From Pseudomonas sp. MPC6 (GTDB lineage Bacteria > Pseudomonadota > Gammaproteobacteria > Pseudomonadales > Pseudomonadaceae): DNA of 64,000 nt. The position numbers were made by a program, and so were the translations under genes. The notes under the pieces are model-generated. The model made no database searches and was not told where the DNA came from. It saw only the letters and a program-made list of their open reading frames with translations. Within the stretch, counting starts at the first letter, position 1. Each line of letters begins with the position of its first letter. The DNA lies in assembly GCF_006094435.1 (NCBI RefSeq), contig NZ_CP034782.1:186001-250000 (forward strand), written 5' to 3'. Of this stretch, positions 52,478-61,583 are shown one piece after another.

Positions 52478-53998
52478 TCATTCATTTCGCCTTTTAAAAC
52501 GCCCCTGCACGATACGATCAATAACCATAGCACAAAGCAATATCGCAACACCGGCTAGAAGCCCCTGCCCCTTTGCTGCGTACTGCAAAGCCATTAACAC
52601 ATCTGAGCCAAGCCCTTCAGCGCCAATGAGAGAAGCAATAACAACCATCGATAAACACATCAAAATGGTTTGATTAACACCAGCCATAATACTTGGCATC
52701 GCTAATGGAATCTCGACATCCAGCAAAAGCTTCCGACTGTTGCAACCAAAGGCTAACGCGCCTTCAACTATCGAGGGCGGTACTTGCCTGATCCCTAACG
52801 CAGTTAATCGCACCACAGGAGGAAGTCCAAAAATTATGGTTGCTATAATCCCTGGGGGCTTGCCTGTTCCAAAAAACGCGATAATAGGAATCAAATAAAC
52901 AAACGCCGGCATTGTTTGCATAAAATCAAGGGCTGGCTCAGTAATAACTTGAGCATAACGATTCTTCGCACACCACACACCCAGTGGCACTCCAATTAGT
53001 ACACACATAGTTGCAGCCGTTCCCAGCAGAGCAATGGTTGACATGCTTTTTTCCCAAAAGCCCATGAATGCTAGGTAGGCTAACGCCGCGACAGTGAATA
53101 CCGCGACTCTCGGCCCCGCTAAACGCCAGGCCATAATTACAATCACCAACATCGTAACCGGCCAAGGTGTATGCACCAATATTACCTCGAGAGTGTCGAG
53201 CAGAGCACTGATACCACTTGTTATACCACCAAAAAATACAGAACCTTTAGACGCGATAACGTCAAAAGCCGCATCTAGCCAATTTGCGACGAACGAATAA
53301 AAAGACTTATCACTTGGGAACTTAATTAAATATACTAGTGGGTTCTCCGCGGTATACCGGTAAATGGTCAGCGGAAATATTAGAATCAACAAGACAACAC
53401 CAAATATCAGATTTTTTACGCTGAAGCCAATTTTCTCAAGCTTATTAATACGCCACCGGCAATACTTCTTTTCGTATGCCAGGTTGCCTAGAAACCCTTG
53501 AGCGACCATGATTATCAGGAGCCCAAGCGCTCCCAACAACAACAGTTGACTAGCCCCGTGTGCAGCAAGGGACGCTGCCGCTGTGGCATTTTCAGCGGCC
53601 TGCTGTAGGTTAGCAGTAGTTCGCTGCAAGGATTCTGCATTACTTGCACCTGAGTCGATTGCGACCTGAGCCTTTATTGACATCTCCTGTGCCTTCATGC
53701 TCAATCGCGCCGCGCGTGAAAGCTGGTCAGCTCCTAATTCCCCCCATAGCCCCCTCCCGACCTGGACCAGTGCTAATAAATTAGCCATAGCGCTAAGCCA
53801 GAAGAAGCCCCACAGACTACGAGAGGCTGCCCAGAACGGCCCCAGTAAAGCCGCATAAAAATTAAAAGAAACCGAAATACCGCTACTAGACTGTATTCTC
53901 ATGAATTGTCTGGCATAGTAGTTTCCGTTACGCCCGGCGAATTGCTGGACGGAATTATCAAGCTCTACTGGTACATGGCCGTTCTGATTAGCCGTCAT
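52478..53998 (-). CDS. ABC transporter permease (ProW-like) with extra N-terminal DUF2628-like membrane domain
   Basis: This 506-aa permease is much longer than usual ProW proteins. The C-terminal 280 residues hold the permease (QTMPAFVYLIPIIAFFGTGKPP, EGALAFGCNSRKLLLDVEIP). Residues about 25-90 (YYARQFMRIQSSSGISVSF, NFYAALLGPFWAASRSLWGF) look like a DUF2628-type domain with two helices. They are followed by an Ala/Gln-rich, coiled-coil-like stretch (about 90-140) and two further helices. The start overlaps the ATPase stop by 11 bases. It is the last gene of the demethylation operon. Confidence 0.88.
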   Translation of the reverse strand: MTANQNGHVPVELDNSVQQFAGRNGNYYARQFMRIQSSSGISVSFNFYAALLGPFWAASRSLWGFFWLSAMANLLALVQVGRGLWGELGADQLSRAARLSMKAQEMSIKAQVAIDSGASNAESLQRTTANLQQAAENATAAASLAAHGASQLLLLGALGLLIIMVAQGFLGNLAYEKKYCRWRINKLEKIGFSVKNLIFGVVLLILIFPLTIYRYTAENPLVYLIKFPSDKSFYSFVANWLDAAFDVIASKGSVFFGGITSGISALLDTLEVILVHTPWPVTMLVIVIMAWRLAGPRVAVFTVAALAYLAFMGFWEKSMSTIALLGTAATMCVLIGVPLGVWCAKNRYAQVITEPALDFMQTMPAFVYLIPIIAFFGTGKPPGIIATIIFGLPPVVRLTALGIRQVPPSIVEGALAFGCNSRKLLLDVEIPLAMPSIMAGVNQTILMCLSMVVIASLIGAEGLGSDVLMALQYAAKGQGLLAGVAILLCAMVIDRIVQGRFKRRNE

Positions 53999-55046
53999 TT
54001 TGATTTCCTCCTTTTATGCCGAGCAATAGAGTATTCTTACTTATCAATCCAACATCTACACCGGTGGCATTAGTCACGACTATTGGCAACTCTGAAGAGA
54101 CTGATATATCGATCAAATGTTCAAGAGACGTATGCTCATTGACGCGAGGGGCTTGCGCAAGACTCATACCGACGGGCACAGAGTTACTGTCGATGTCTCG
54201 CATTATGGAGCGAGCACTAACAAGCTTAAGATTGGAAATATCCTTCACGAAATCTGCCACATAATCATCTTCAGGATGCATTACAATTTGCTCCGGCGTA
54301 CCAACCTGAATAAGTTGCCCATCTTTCATGATCGCAATACGGTCTCCGATCCGGATAGCCTCATCAAGATCATGTGTGATGAACACCGTGGTCTTCTTTA
54401 GCGTCTTGGTCAATGAAACAAACTGGTTCTGCAACTCCCTCCGTATTAGTGGATCTAATGCACTAAATGGTTCGTCCATCAAAAGTACTTCAGGATCACT
54501 GGCCAAAGCTCGGGCAAGCCCAACGCGCTGCTGCATACCACCCGATAACTGTGCGGGGAAGTGATCTTCGTAGCCTCCAAGATTAACAAGCGACAGTGCT
54601 CGCTGAGAGATCTCCCAGCGTTTAAATTTAGGTATGCGCTGAACCTCCAAGGGAAACGCGACATTTTCTATCACGGTCCGGTGTGGCAAAAGAGCCATAT
54701 GCTGGAACACCATACCAATATGCTTGGCGCGGATATTTAATAGCTCGTCATGTGTTAGATTCGACATATCATGGCCTAAAACCTTGATACTGCCGGCTGT
54801 AGGTTCAATCAGACGATTCAAGTGTCGAATTAGTGTTGACTTCCCACTTCCGGAAAGCCCCATGATGCAAAATATTTCACCACGCTGTACTGTAAACGAA
54901 ACATTTGCTATTCCTACTACACAGCTAAATCGCTTTAGGACACTTGGTTTATCAAGTCCTTCTGTAGTGATTGCGTTCATGACCTCGGCGGGATTATGGC
55001 CGAAAATTTTCCAGACTCCATCTAAGCTAATCACATCTGCTTGCAT
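53988..55046 (-). CDS. ABC transporter ATP-binding protein, ProV-like
   Basis: This is a 352-aa ATPase: Walker A GLSGSGKST, signature LSGGMQQ, Walker B VLLMDEPFSALDP and switch ITHDLDEA. The N-terminal ProV arm (FGHNPAEVMNAITTEGLDK) and a C-terminal CBS-like tail are present. The ATG at 55046 has GGAGG upstream. It pairs with the long permease downstream; the matching binding protein lies 5.5 kb upstream in the same operon. Confidence 0.92.
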   Translation of the reverse strand: MQADVISLDGVWKIFGHNPAEVMNAITTEGLDKPSVLKRFSCVVGIANVSFTVQRGEIFCIMGLSGSGKSTLIRHLNRLIEPTAGSIKVLGHDMSNLTHDELLNIRAKHIGMVFQHMALLPHRTVIENVAFPLEVQRIPKFKRWEISQRALSLVNLGGYEDHFPAQLSGGMQQRVGLARALASDPEVLLMDEPFSALDPLIRRELQNQFVSLTKTLKKTTVFITHDLDEAIRIGDRIAIMKDGQLIQVGTPEQIVMHPEDDYVADFVKDISNLKLVSARSIMRDIDSNSVPVGMSLAQAPRVNEHTSLEHLIDISVSSELPIVVTNATGVDVGLISKNTLLLGIKGGNQNDG

Positions 55047-55071
55047 GTCCAATCCTCCAATATTCTCTCTG

Positions 55072-55194
55072 CTACCGCGCCGAATCTAAGTCCGATGCCA
55101 CTTGGATCCACAATCGCCACCGCCAATAGACCAAAGCTATATCCGCCAAGGCTTGCGGGAAGGGCATTAAACGACCTTACTTTGATAGCCATAA
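55072..55194 (-). CDS. Possible small protein, 40 aa
   Basis: In the 170-base gap between ETF-QO and the ATPase, a 41-codon frame starts right after AGGAGGTT. It reads MAIKVRSFNALPASLGGYIA, followed by a short Trp/Arg-rich hydrophobic stretch, and ends before the ATPase ribosome site. The ribosome site is strong but only 2 bases from the ATG. It may be a leader peptide or chance. Confidence 0.3.
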
Positions 55195-55216
55195 CCTCCT
55201 AACTTATTTTTAATAT

Positions 55217-56875
55217 TCACATATTTGGATAACTTGGTCCGCCTCCGCCTTCCGGAGCGACCCAGCGAATGTTCTGGGCAGGATCCTTGATATCGCAGGT
55301 CTTACAGTGCAGACAGTTCTGTGCATTGATTTGAAAACGCTTGCCCGCCTCTTCGTCTAGCACCTCGTAGACACCCGCCGGACAGTAGCGCTGAGCCGGT
55401 TCGAGGTAACGCGGCAGGTTGCGCTGCAGCGGTACATCCGGGTCCAGCAGTTGTAGGTGGCAGGGCTGATCTTCGACATGATTGGTGTTGGAGAGGAATA
55501 CCGAGGACAGCTTGTCGAAGCTCAGCACGCCATCCGGCTTCGGATAGACGATCGGCTGACACAGCGCCGCCTGCTTCATTTGGGCATGGTCAGGGACATT
55601 GTCGCGCAGACGAATCGGCAGTTTGCCGCCGAACAGGTTCTGATCGATGAAGTTGAAGGCGCCACCGAGTACCTGGCCGAACTTATGTAGCGCGGGGCCG
55701 AAGTTGCGACTGTTGTGCAGCTCCTCGTAGAGCCAGGAGGCTTTGAAACGTTCAGTGTAGGCCAGCAACTCATTGCCGCCGCCGTCGCCTTGGCGCAGTG
55801 CCTCGAACACCACCTCGGCCGCCAGCAGGCCCGACTTCATCGCCGTATGGGTGCCCTTGATCTTGGCGAAGTTCAAAGTCCCGGCGTTGCAGCCGATCAG
55901 CAGCCCGCCCGGGAACGTCATTTTCGGCAGGGCATTGAAGCCGCCCTTGGTAATGGCCCGCGCGCCATAGGCAACACGCTTACCGCCTTCCAGGTACTGG
56001 GCCAGCGCCGGGTGGTGCTTGAGACGCTGAAACTCATCGAACGGGCTGAGGTGCGGGTTCGAATAGTTCAGGTCGACGATCAGACCGGCGACGACCTGAT
56101 TATTGTCACCGTGATAGAGGAAGAAGCCACCCGAGGTGCCATCGCTGAGCGGCCAACCCGTTCCATGCACGACCAGGCCAGGGCTGTGCTTGCTCGGGTC
56201 GATGTCCCAAAGCTCCTTGATACCCAGACCGTAATGCTGGCAGTCGGCGTCCCGATCTAGGTCAAAGCGCCGATACAGCGTCTTGCCCAAGTGACCGCGG
56301 CAGCCCTCGGCGAACAGGGTGTACTTGGCATGCAGCTCCATGCCCGGTATGTAGCCATCGTTGGCCTCGCCGTTGCGCCCGACCCCCATGTCGCCGGTGG
56401 CTATGCCCTTGACCGAACCATCCTCACGGTAGAGCACTTCGCTCGCCGCGAAACCGGGAAATATTTCGACGCCCAAGGCATCGGCCTGCTCAGCCAACCA
56501 GCGGCAGAGGTTGCCTAGACTGATGATGTAGTTACCGCTGTTGTGCAGGGTCTTGGGGACCATCCAGTTAGGCAACTGCAGGGCACGCTGTTGATTTTGC
56601 AGCAGCAGGATCTTATCTTGCGTCACGGGGGTATTCAGCGGAGCACCGCGCTCGGCCCAATCGGGAAACAGCTCATCCAGCGCACGGGTTTCCAAGATCG
56701 CCCCCGAGAGGATATGGGCACCAACCTCGGAGCCCTTCTCGACCACACAGACACTCAATTGCTGCCCTGCCGCCTGGGCCTGCTGCATCAGTTTGCACGC
56801 GGCGGTCAGCCCCGATGGGCCTGCGCCGACGATGACAACATCGAACTCCATTGATTCGCGGGCAATCTCGTTCAT
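55217..56875 (-). CDS. Electron-transfer flavoprotein:ubiquinone oxidoreductase
   Basis: This is a 552-aa protein with the N-terminal FAD motif VVIVGAGPSGLTAACKL and the substrate/ubiquinone region of the ETF-QO family. The C-terminal [4Fe-4S] ligands are in RYCPAGVYE and NCLHCKTCDIKDPAQNI. It passes electrons from ETF to ubiquinone at the inner membrane. It completes the chain from the N-methyl dehydrogenase and ETF encoded upstream in the same operon. The ATG at 56875 is preferred. Codon usage is G/C-richer than in the flanking ABC genes. Confidence 0.95.
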   Translation of the reverse strand: MNEIARESMEFDVVIVGAGPSGLTAACKLMQQAQAAGQQLSVCVVEKGSEVGAHILSGAILETRALDELFPDWAERGAPLNTPVTQDKILLLQNQQRALQLPNWMVPKTLHNSGNYIISLGNLCRWLAEQADALGVEIFPGFAASEVLYREDGSVKGIATGDMGVGRNGEANDGYIPGMELHAKYTLFAEGCRGHLGKTLYRRFDLDRDADCQHYGLGIKELWDIDPSKHSPGLVVHGTGWPLSDGTSGGFFLYHGDNNQVVAGLIVDLNYSNPHLSPFDEFQRLKHHPALAQYLEGGKRVAYGARAITKGGFNALPKMTFPGGLLIGCNAGTLNFAKIKGTHTAMKSGLLAAEVVFEALRQGDGGGNELLAYTERFKASWLYEELHNSRNFGPALHKFGQVLGGAFNFIDQNLFGGKLPIRLRDNVPDHAQMKQAALCQPIVYPKPDGVLSFDKLSSVFLSNTNHVEDQPCHLQLLDPDVPLQRNLPRYLEPAQRYCPAGVYEVLDEEAGKRFQINAQNCLHCKTCDIKDPAQNIRWVAPEGGGGPSYPNM

Positions 56876-56901
56876 TGGATTCACCTTGATATAAACATGA
56901 A

Positions 56902-57810
56902 TCAGTGACTGAGCGAGCGCTGCCGCGCCGCCTCAAGGGTGTTGCGCAACAGACAGGCCACCGTCATCGGGCCGATACCACCGGGCACCGGGGTCACTCC
57001 GCCGGCGACATCCTGCGCGGTGGCGTAGTCGACGTCGCCGACCAGGCGCGACTGCCCCTGCGCATCCTCAACCCGGTTGATCCCCACATCCAGTACAGTG
57101 GCGCCCGGTTTGATGTGGTCGACCCCGATCAACCCCGGGCGACCGACGGCTACTACCAGGATATCGGCCTGACGGCACTCTTCGGCCATGTTGCGGCTGC
57201 GCGAGTGCACCGTGGTCACCGTGCAGCTGGCATTGAGCAGCAACTGCGCCATCGGCTTGCCAACGATGTTGGAGCGCCCGACCACGACGGCCTTCAGGCC
57301 AGACAGGTCACCCAGTCGGTCTTGCAACAGCAGCAAGCAACCCAGCGGGGTGCAGGGCACCATCACCGGCTTACCGCCACTCAAGCGCCCGACATTGTAG
57401 GGGTGGAAGCCGTCGACATCCTTGCCCGGGTCGATCGCCTCGAGCACCGCCGCCTCACAGATACCCGCGGGCAACGGCAGCTGCACTAGGATTCCGTCGA
57501 CATTGTCGTCGCGGTTGAGCGAGTCGATCAGGGCCAACAACTCGGCCTCGCCGGTGTCGACGTCGAGCAGATGCGGAAAGGACGCAATGCCCACCTCTGC
57601 GGCCTGACGCATCTTGGTCCGTACATAGACCTGACTGGCCGGATCGCTGCCGACCAGCACCACCGCCAGGCCCGGTTTGCGTCCCGTTTCAGCAGTAAAG
57701 CCAGCCGCCCCGACCGCTATTTCTTGACGCAGTTGATCGGCGAAGGCCTTGCCGTCAATGCGCACGGCAGGGATGGACTCGTGTTGGATTTTGGTTGCCA
57801 GATCACTCAT
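56902..57810 (-). CDS. folD: Bifunctional methylenetetrahydrofolate dehydrogenase/cyclohydrolase
   Basis: This is a 302-aa FolD. Visible motifs are YVRTKMRQA with the catalytic Lys, [29 protein letters not shown] and [17 protein letters not shown]. It converts methylene-THF to formyl-THF. In this operon it should process the C1 unit released by the dimethylglycine/sarcosine-dehydrogenase-like enzyme. It is probably a pathway-dedicated copy in addition to the housekeeping one, which lies outside the window. Confidence 0.95.
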   Translation of the reverse strand: MSDLATKIQHESIPAVRIDGKAFADQLRQEIAVGAAGFTAETGRKPGLAVVLVGSDPASQVYVRTKMRQAAEVGIASFPHLLDVDTGEAELLALIDSLNRDDNVDGILVQLPLPAGICEAAVLEAIDPGKDVDGFHPYNVGRLSGGKPVMVPCTPLGCLLLLQDRLGDLSGLKAVVVGRSNIVGKPMAQLLLNASCTVTTVHSRSRNMAEECRQADILVVAVGRPGLIGVDHIKPGATVLDVGINRVEDAQGQSRLVGDVDYATAQDVAGGVTPVPGGIGPMTVACLLRNTLEAARQRSLSH

Positions 57811-57828
57811 CAATGCAAGTCCTCTATT

Positions 57829-58689
57829 TTAGAAAACGACGGTGCGTAGCCCGTTCTGGAACACACGGTGGGACACGTGGTATTTCACAGCCCGTGCCAG
57901 CGCCTGGGCTTCCATGTCGCGCCCAATCTGGGTCAGTAGCAACGCATCGTGGGAGTGGTTCACCCGTTCGACCATCTGCTCGATGATCGGCCCCTCGTCG
58001 AGGTCGCCAGTGACGTAGTGCGCCGTTGCCCCGATCAGCTTCACGCCGCGGTCGTAGGCCTGGTAATAGGGTTTAGCGCCCTTGAAGCCCGGCAGGAAGG
58101 AGTGGTGGATGTTGATGCAGCGTCCGGCCAGTTGCTTGCTCAGCGAATCGGAGAGTACTTGCATGTAGCGCGCCAGTACCACCAACTCGGTGCCGGTACT
58201 TTCGATGATTTCCAGTAATCGGGCTTCCTGCTCCGGCTTGGTTTCTTTGGTCACCGGTAAATGGATGTACTCGATGCCTTCATGCTCGGCCATCGCCCGC
58301 AGATCTTCGTGGTTGGAGACGATGGCGGTGATGTCGATCGACAGTTCACCAGTCGCACGACGATAGAGCAGGTCGCGCAGGCAGTGGTCGTACTTCGACA
58401 CCATGATCAGCACCTTGGCGGGCTCCGTAGTGTCGTGAATCTCCCAATCCATTTCGAAACGCAGCGCGGTGACCTCGAAGGCAGCCTTCAACTGCTCGAC
58501 GCTGAACGTGCGTTCGCCCTCAAAGACGAATTCGATGGTGGAGAAAAAGCGGCCGGTATCCAGATCGTCGAACTGGTGCAGTTCCTTGATGAAGCAGCCG
58601 CGGTCGGCCATGAAGTTACCGATGGCGGCGACGATACCGACGCGTCCAGGGCAGGAGACCTTGAGGATATATGAGGGTTTGTTCTTCAT
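57829..58689 (-). CDS. purU: Formyltetrahydrofolate deformylase
   Basis: This is a 286-aa PurU with an N-terminal ACT domain (SCPGRVGIVAAIGNFMADRG) and a C-terminal formyl-transferase-fold hydrolase domain. The catalytic Asn-His-Asp set lies in INIHHSFLPGFKGAKPY and HYVTGDLDEGPII. It hydrolyses formyl-THF to formate and THF. It starts 32 bases after ETF-alpha. FolD plus PurU regenerate THF during methyl-group catabolism, as in known betaine clusters. Confidence 0.95.
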   Translation of the reverse strand: MKNKPSYILKVSCPGRVGIVAAIGNFMADRGCFIKELHQFDDLDTGRFFSTIEFVFEGERTFSVEQLKAAFEVTALRFEMDWEIHDTTEPAKVLIMVSKYDHCLRDLLYRRATGELSIDITAIVSNHEDLRAMAEHEGIEYIHLPVTKETKPEQEARLLEIIESTGTELVVLARYMQVLSDSLSKQLAGRCINIHHSFLPGFKGAKPYYQAYDRGVKLIGATAHYVTGDLDEGPIIEQMVERVNHSHDALLLTQIGRDMEAQALARAVKYHVSHRVFQNGLRTVVF

Positions 58690-58721
58690 ATCGATTCTCT
58701 TCTGACTCACATTGTGTTGAT

Positions 58722-59651
58722 TTAGAGGGCTGCGTCGAGCTGCGGCATGATCTCGAACAGGTCACCGACAATGCCGTAATCGGCCACCTGGAAGATTGGC
58801 GCGTCGGGATCCTTATTGATCGCAACAATAACCTTGGAGTCCTTCATACCGGCCAAGTGTTGAATCGCCCCAGAAATCCCGACAGCTATATAAAGCTCTG
58901 GGGCAACCACCTTGCCTGTTTGACCAACTTGGTAGTCGTTCGGTACAAAGCCGGCATCCACAGCTGCACGAGAGGCACCAACCGCAGCACCCAACTTACC
59001 CGCGACATTATGGAGCAGAGCAAAGTTCGCGCCGCTGCCCATACCACGCCCTCCAGATACTACAACACGAGCAGTTGAGAGCTCAGGACCCTCAGACTTA
59101 GCTTCCGACCGTCCCACCACGCTAGCGTTGCGCTGAGGTGCGGGTGCACGAAGAGTCATTTGTTCCGCCGCCCCCCCAGCGACCGCCACAGGGGCAAACT
59201 TAGTGCTACGCACAGTGATTACTTTCACCCGATCCTTGGAGCGATAAGTTGCCAAGACGTTGCCGGCGTAGATGGGCCGCTCAAACGTCTCTGCATCGAC
59301 TACCGCACTGATATCGGACAGCTGCGCCACGTCCAGCAGCGCGGCAACCCGCGGCATCAAGTTCTTGCCGAAGCTGTTGGCCGGGGCCAAAATATGACTG
59401 TAATTCCCAGCACAATCGCGCAATAGCGGCGCCATGTCTTCAGCCACCGGCTGTTTGAGGTACTCGGCATCGATGCGGATCACCCGCCGCACGCCGCTGA
59501 TGGCCGCCGCGGACTGGCTGACGCTGGCGCACTCGTACCCCATCACCATCAAGTCGATATCCCCGCCAATCTGCTGTGCGGCTCCGAGAGTATTAAGTGT
59601 TGCAGCCGAAATCGTATCGTTATCGTGCTCAACAATAACTAGAATTGACAT
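58722..59651 (-). CDS. etfA: Electron transfer flavoprotein alpha subunit
   Basis: This is a 309-aa ETF-alpha. The N-terminal domain starts MSILVIVEHDN. The C-terminal FAD domain contains VVSGGRGMGSGANFALLHNV, GASRAAVDAGFVPND, QVGQTGKVVAPELYIAVGIS and INKDPDAPIF. GGAG precedes the ATG at 59651. Codon composition changes within the gene, with G/C-rich middle parts and A/T-richer ends, which suggests recombination with a resident etfA. Confidence 0.94.
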   Translation of the reverse strand: MSILVIVEHDNDTISAATLNTLGAAQQIGGDIDLMVMGYECASVSQSAAAISGVRRVIRIDAEYLKQPVAEDMAPLLRDCAGNYSHILAPANSFGKNLMPRVAALLDVAQLSDISAVVDAETFERPIYAGNVLATYRSKDRVKVITVRSTKFAPVAVAGGAAEQMTLRAPAPQRNASVVGRSEAKSEGPELSTARVVVSGGRGMGSGANFALLHNVAGKLGAAVGASRAAVDAGFVPNDYQVGQTGKVVAPELYIAVGISGAIQHLAGMKDSKVIVAINKDPDAPIFQVADYGIVGDLFEIMPQLDAAL

Positions 59652-59661
59652 ATTTGACTCC

Positions 59662-60414
59662 TTAGAGTGCATCAGTTTCAGTTTTCAACTTCATCACCAA
59701 TTCAGCGGCGTCCTTAACTAATATCCCTTTAGCCTGGCGAGCGTGCGACTCAACTACGGACAGCAGGACAAGATGTGAAGTCAAATCAACACCCAAGTCG
59801 CTGGATGTGATTTGTTCCAATGGCTTTTTCTTAGCCTTCATAATCGAGGGTAGCGATGCATAGCGCGGCACATTCAGTCGTAAATCAACACTCACTACTG
59901 CCGGCATATCGAGCGCTAAAGTTTCCAGCCCATTGTCGACCTCACGCACCACTTCCACCTTGCCCGACTTGATCATTAAGCCAGATGCGAAAGTACCTTG
60001 TGGCCAAGCAAGAAGTGCGGCCAACATTTGCGCAGTTTGGTTGCAATCATTGTCAATTGCCTGCTTGCCAAGCATCACTAATTCAATACCTTCTTTGGCT
60101 ACCAAACCTTTTAATACCTTAGCAACTGAAAGCGATTCGGTATCCCCATCGTATGGCACATGGATTGCCCGATCCGCGCCAATAGCCAAGGCCTGGCGCA
60201 ATGTTTCCTGGACCTTTTCCGGCCCTATAGAAACCACAATCACCTCATCAGCTATGCCGGCTTCTTTCAGCCTAACAGCCTCCTCTACTGCAACCTCATC
60301 AAATGGGTTTATTGCCATTTTAACATTTTCCAGCTCGACCCCTGAGCCATCCGCCTTAACTCTAACATTGACATTAGCGTCAACCACACGCTTCACACCC
60401 ACCATAACCTTCAT
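59662..60414 (-). CDS. etfB: Electron transfer flavoprotein beta subunit
   Basis: This is a 250-aa ETF-beta with [38 protein letters not shown] and [24 protein letters not shown] segments (here VMLGKQAID). It ends 10 bases before etfA. Its start at 60414 has AGAGGA upstream. With EtfA it accepts electrons from the dehydrogenase at the right edge. Codons are A/T-richer than typical Pseudomonas etfB. Confidence 0.94.
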   Translation of the reverse strand: MKVMVGVKRVVDANVNVRVKADGSGVELENVKMAINPFDEVAVEEAVRLKEAGIADEVIVVSIGPEKVQETLRQALAIGADRAIHVPYDGDTESLSVAKVLKGLVAKEGIELVMLGKQAIDNDCNQTAQMLAALLAWPQGTFASGLMIKSGKVEVVREVDNGLETLALDMPAVVSVDLRLNVPRYASLPSIMKAKKKPLEQITSSDLGVDLTSHLVLLSVVESHARQAKGILVKDAAELVMKLKTETDAL

Positions 60415-60596
60415 ATACAAATCCTCTAGGACCAACCAGCCTCACACCAACAACTCTCGGCGCTCTAAATACAAGCAGCGCCTCAGAGCCCACACGCACC
60501 AAAATAACCCTTGAACTTAAATAATCCAACTACTTACTTCTTCATAAGAGCCTTTTATCCAACATCCATACACTCGACAGAAGCCTCTACCGCCCT

Positions 60597-61550
60597 CTAA
60601 TCATGCAACCAAGACTGAACCACATTGGGGTTTTCTTTAACCCAGCTCTCCGCAAAGCTTGCTGGATCTAGTTTATCCACCGCCATCGCATAACTAATCG
60701 AATTCAACTGCTCACTGCTTAGCTTAAACCTTCTCAGAAAAGCAGTTGCCACAGGCTGCCTCCCCTCCAGCGATTTGGCGTAATGCAAATACAGATAAGC
60801 ATCCGGCCACGCGCTGTCAGCATTAGATTTAGCCAACCACTCAGGATCTTCGGATGGCTGCAATACATGCCATGTAGACGGATTATGAGGCGGCTCTTTT
60901 AGCTTAACTAACTCATACAAGGTAAACAGGTGCTGGGGGGCATAACAGAAGAATACATAAGGCGTGTTCGACTTAACTGAAGCATCAAGCGCCGCCAAAT
61001 GAAGTGCAACATCCACCTCTTGAAGGGTAAATGTTTGATCGTAGCCATAACTCTTCGCTCTAACCCGCTCGACAGGTCCGGAAGCCGCCGAAGGCTCTCC
61101 GATCCACATTTCGCCAAGGCCATCACCATTACGATCAAATAGGCGCGCAATTTTAGGATCAGTAAGGTCAGAGACATTCTTAATATTGTACTTTTCAGAG
61201 ATCGCTTTAGTTACACACATTCCCTGGGTAGCCAGAATCCCATTGGGACTTTGCTTGACCGTCCCCCTACCCTTTACATATTTGTCAGACAAATTTTGCT
61301 GATTTGGCAACCAAACCTCTGGATGCACGTCAATGCTACCACGGTCCATACCTTCGAAAATAACTGAGTTAGTGCCATTCTGCATCTCTACATTTAGCCC
61401 GAGCTCTTCCTCCATCACCACTTTTAAAATATAACTTGTCGCTGCCGCAGTTGGCCAGTTTGGCACTCCAACAACCACATCCGCAGCGTGAGCCATTCCA
61501 ACAAACAAATACAATATTGCAGGAAATACCCACTTACTTATGAGATTCAT
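60597..61550 (-). CDS. ABC transporter substrate-binding protein, ProX/OpuAC type
   Basis: This is a 317-aa secreted protein; the signal peptide ends about residue 23 (AHA|AD). Aromatic residues that could cage a quaternary amine occur in VPNWPTAAATS, DVHPEVWLPN, EMWIGEP and VFFCYAPQHLF. The ATG at 61550 follows GGAGG. It lies directly after the N-methyl dehydrogenase gene. It must serve the ATPase/permease pair encoded at the far end of the same operon, an unusual separation. Confidence 0.92.
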   Translation of the reverse strand: MNLISKWVFPAILYLFVGMAHAADVVVGVPNWPTAAATSYILKVVMEEELGLNVEMQNGTNSVIFEGMDRGSIDVHPEVWLPNQQNLSDKYVKGRGTVKQSPNGILATQGMCVTKAISEKYNIKNVSDLTDPKIARLFDRNGDGLGEMWIGEPSAASGPVERVRAKSYGYDQTFTLQEVDVALHLAALDASVKSNTPYVFFCYAPQHLFTLYELVKLKEPPHNPSTWHVLQPSEDPEWLAKSNADSAWPDAYLYLHYAKSLEGRQPVATAFLRRFKLSSEQLNSISYAMAVDKLDPASFAESWVKENPNVVQSWLHD

Positions 61551-61583
61551 AAAAACCTCCAATCAAAAGAAAATGATATGTTT

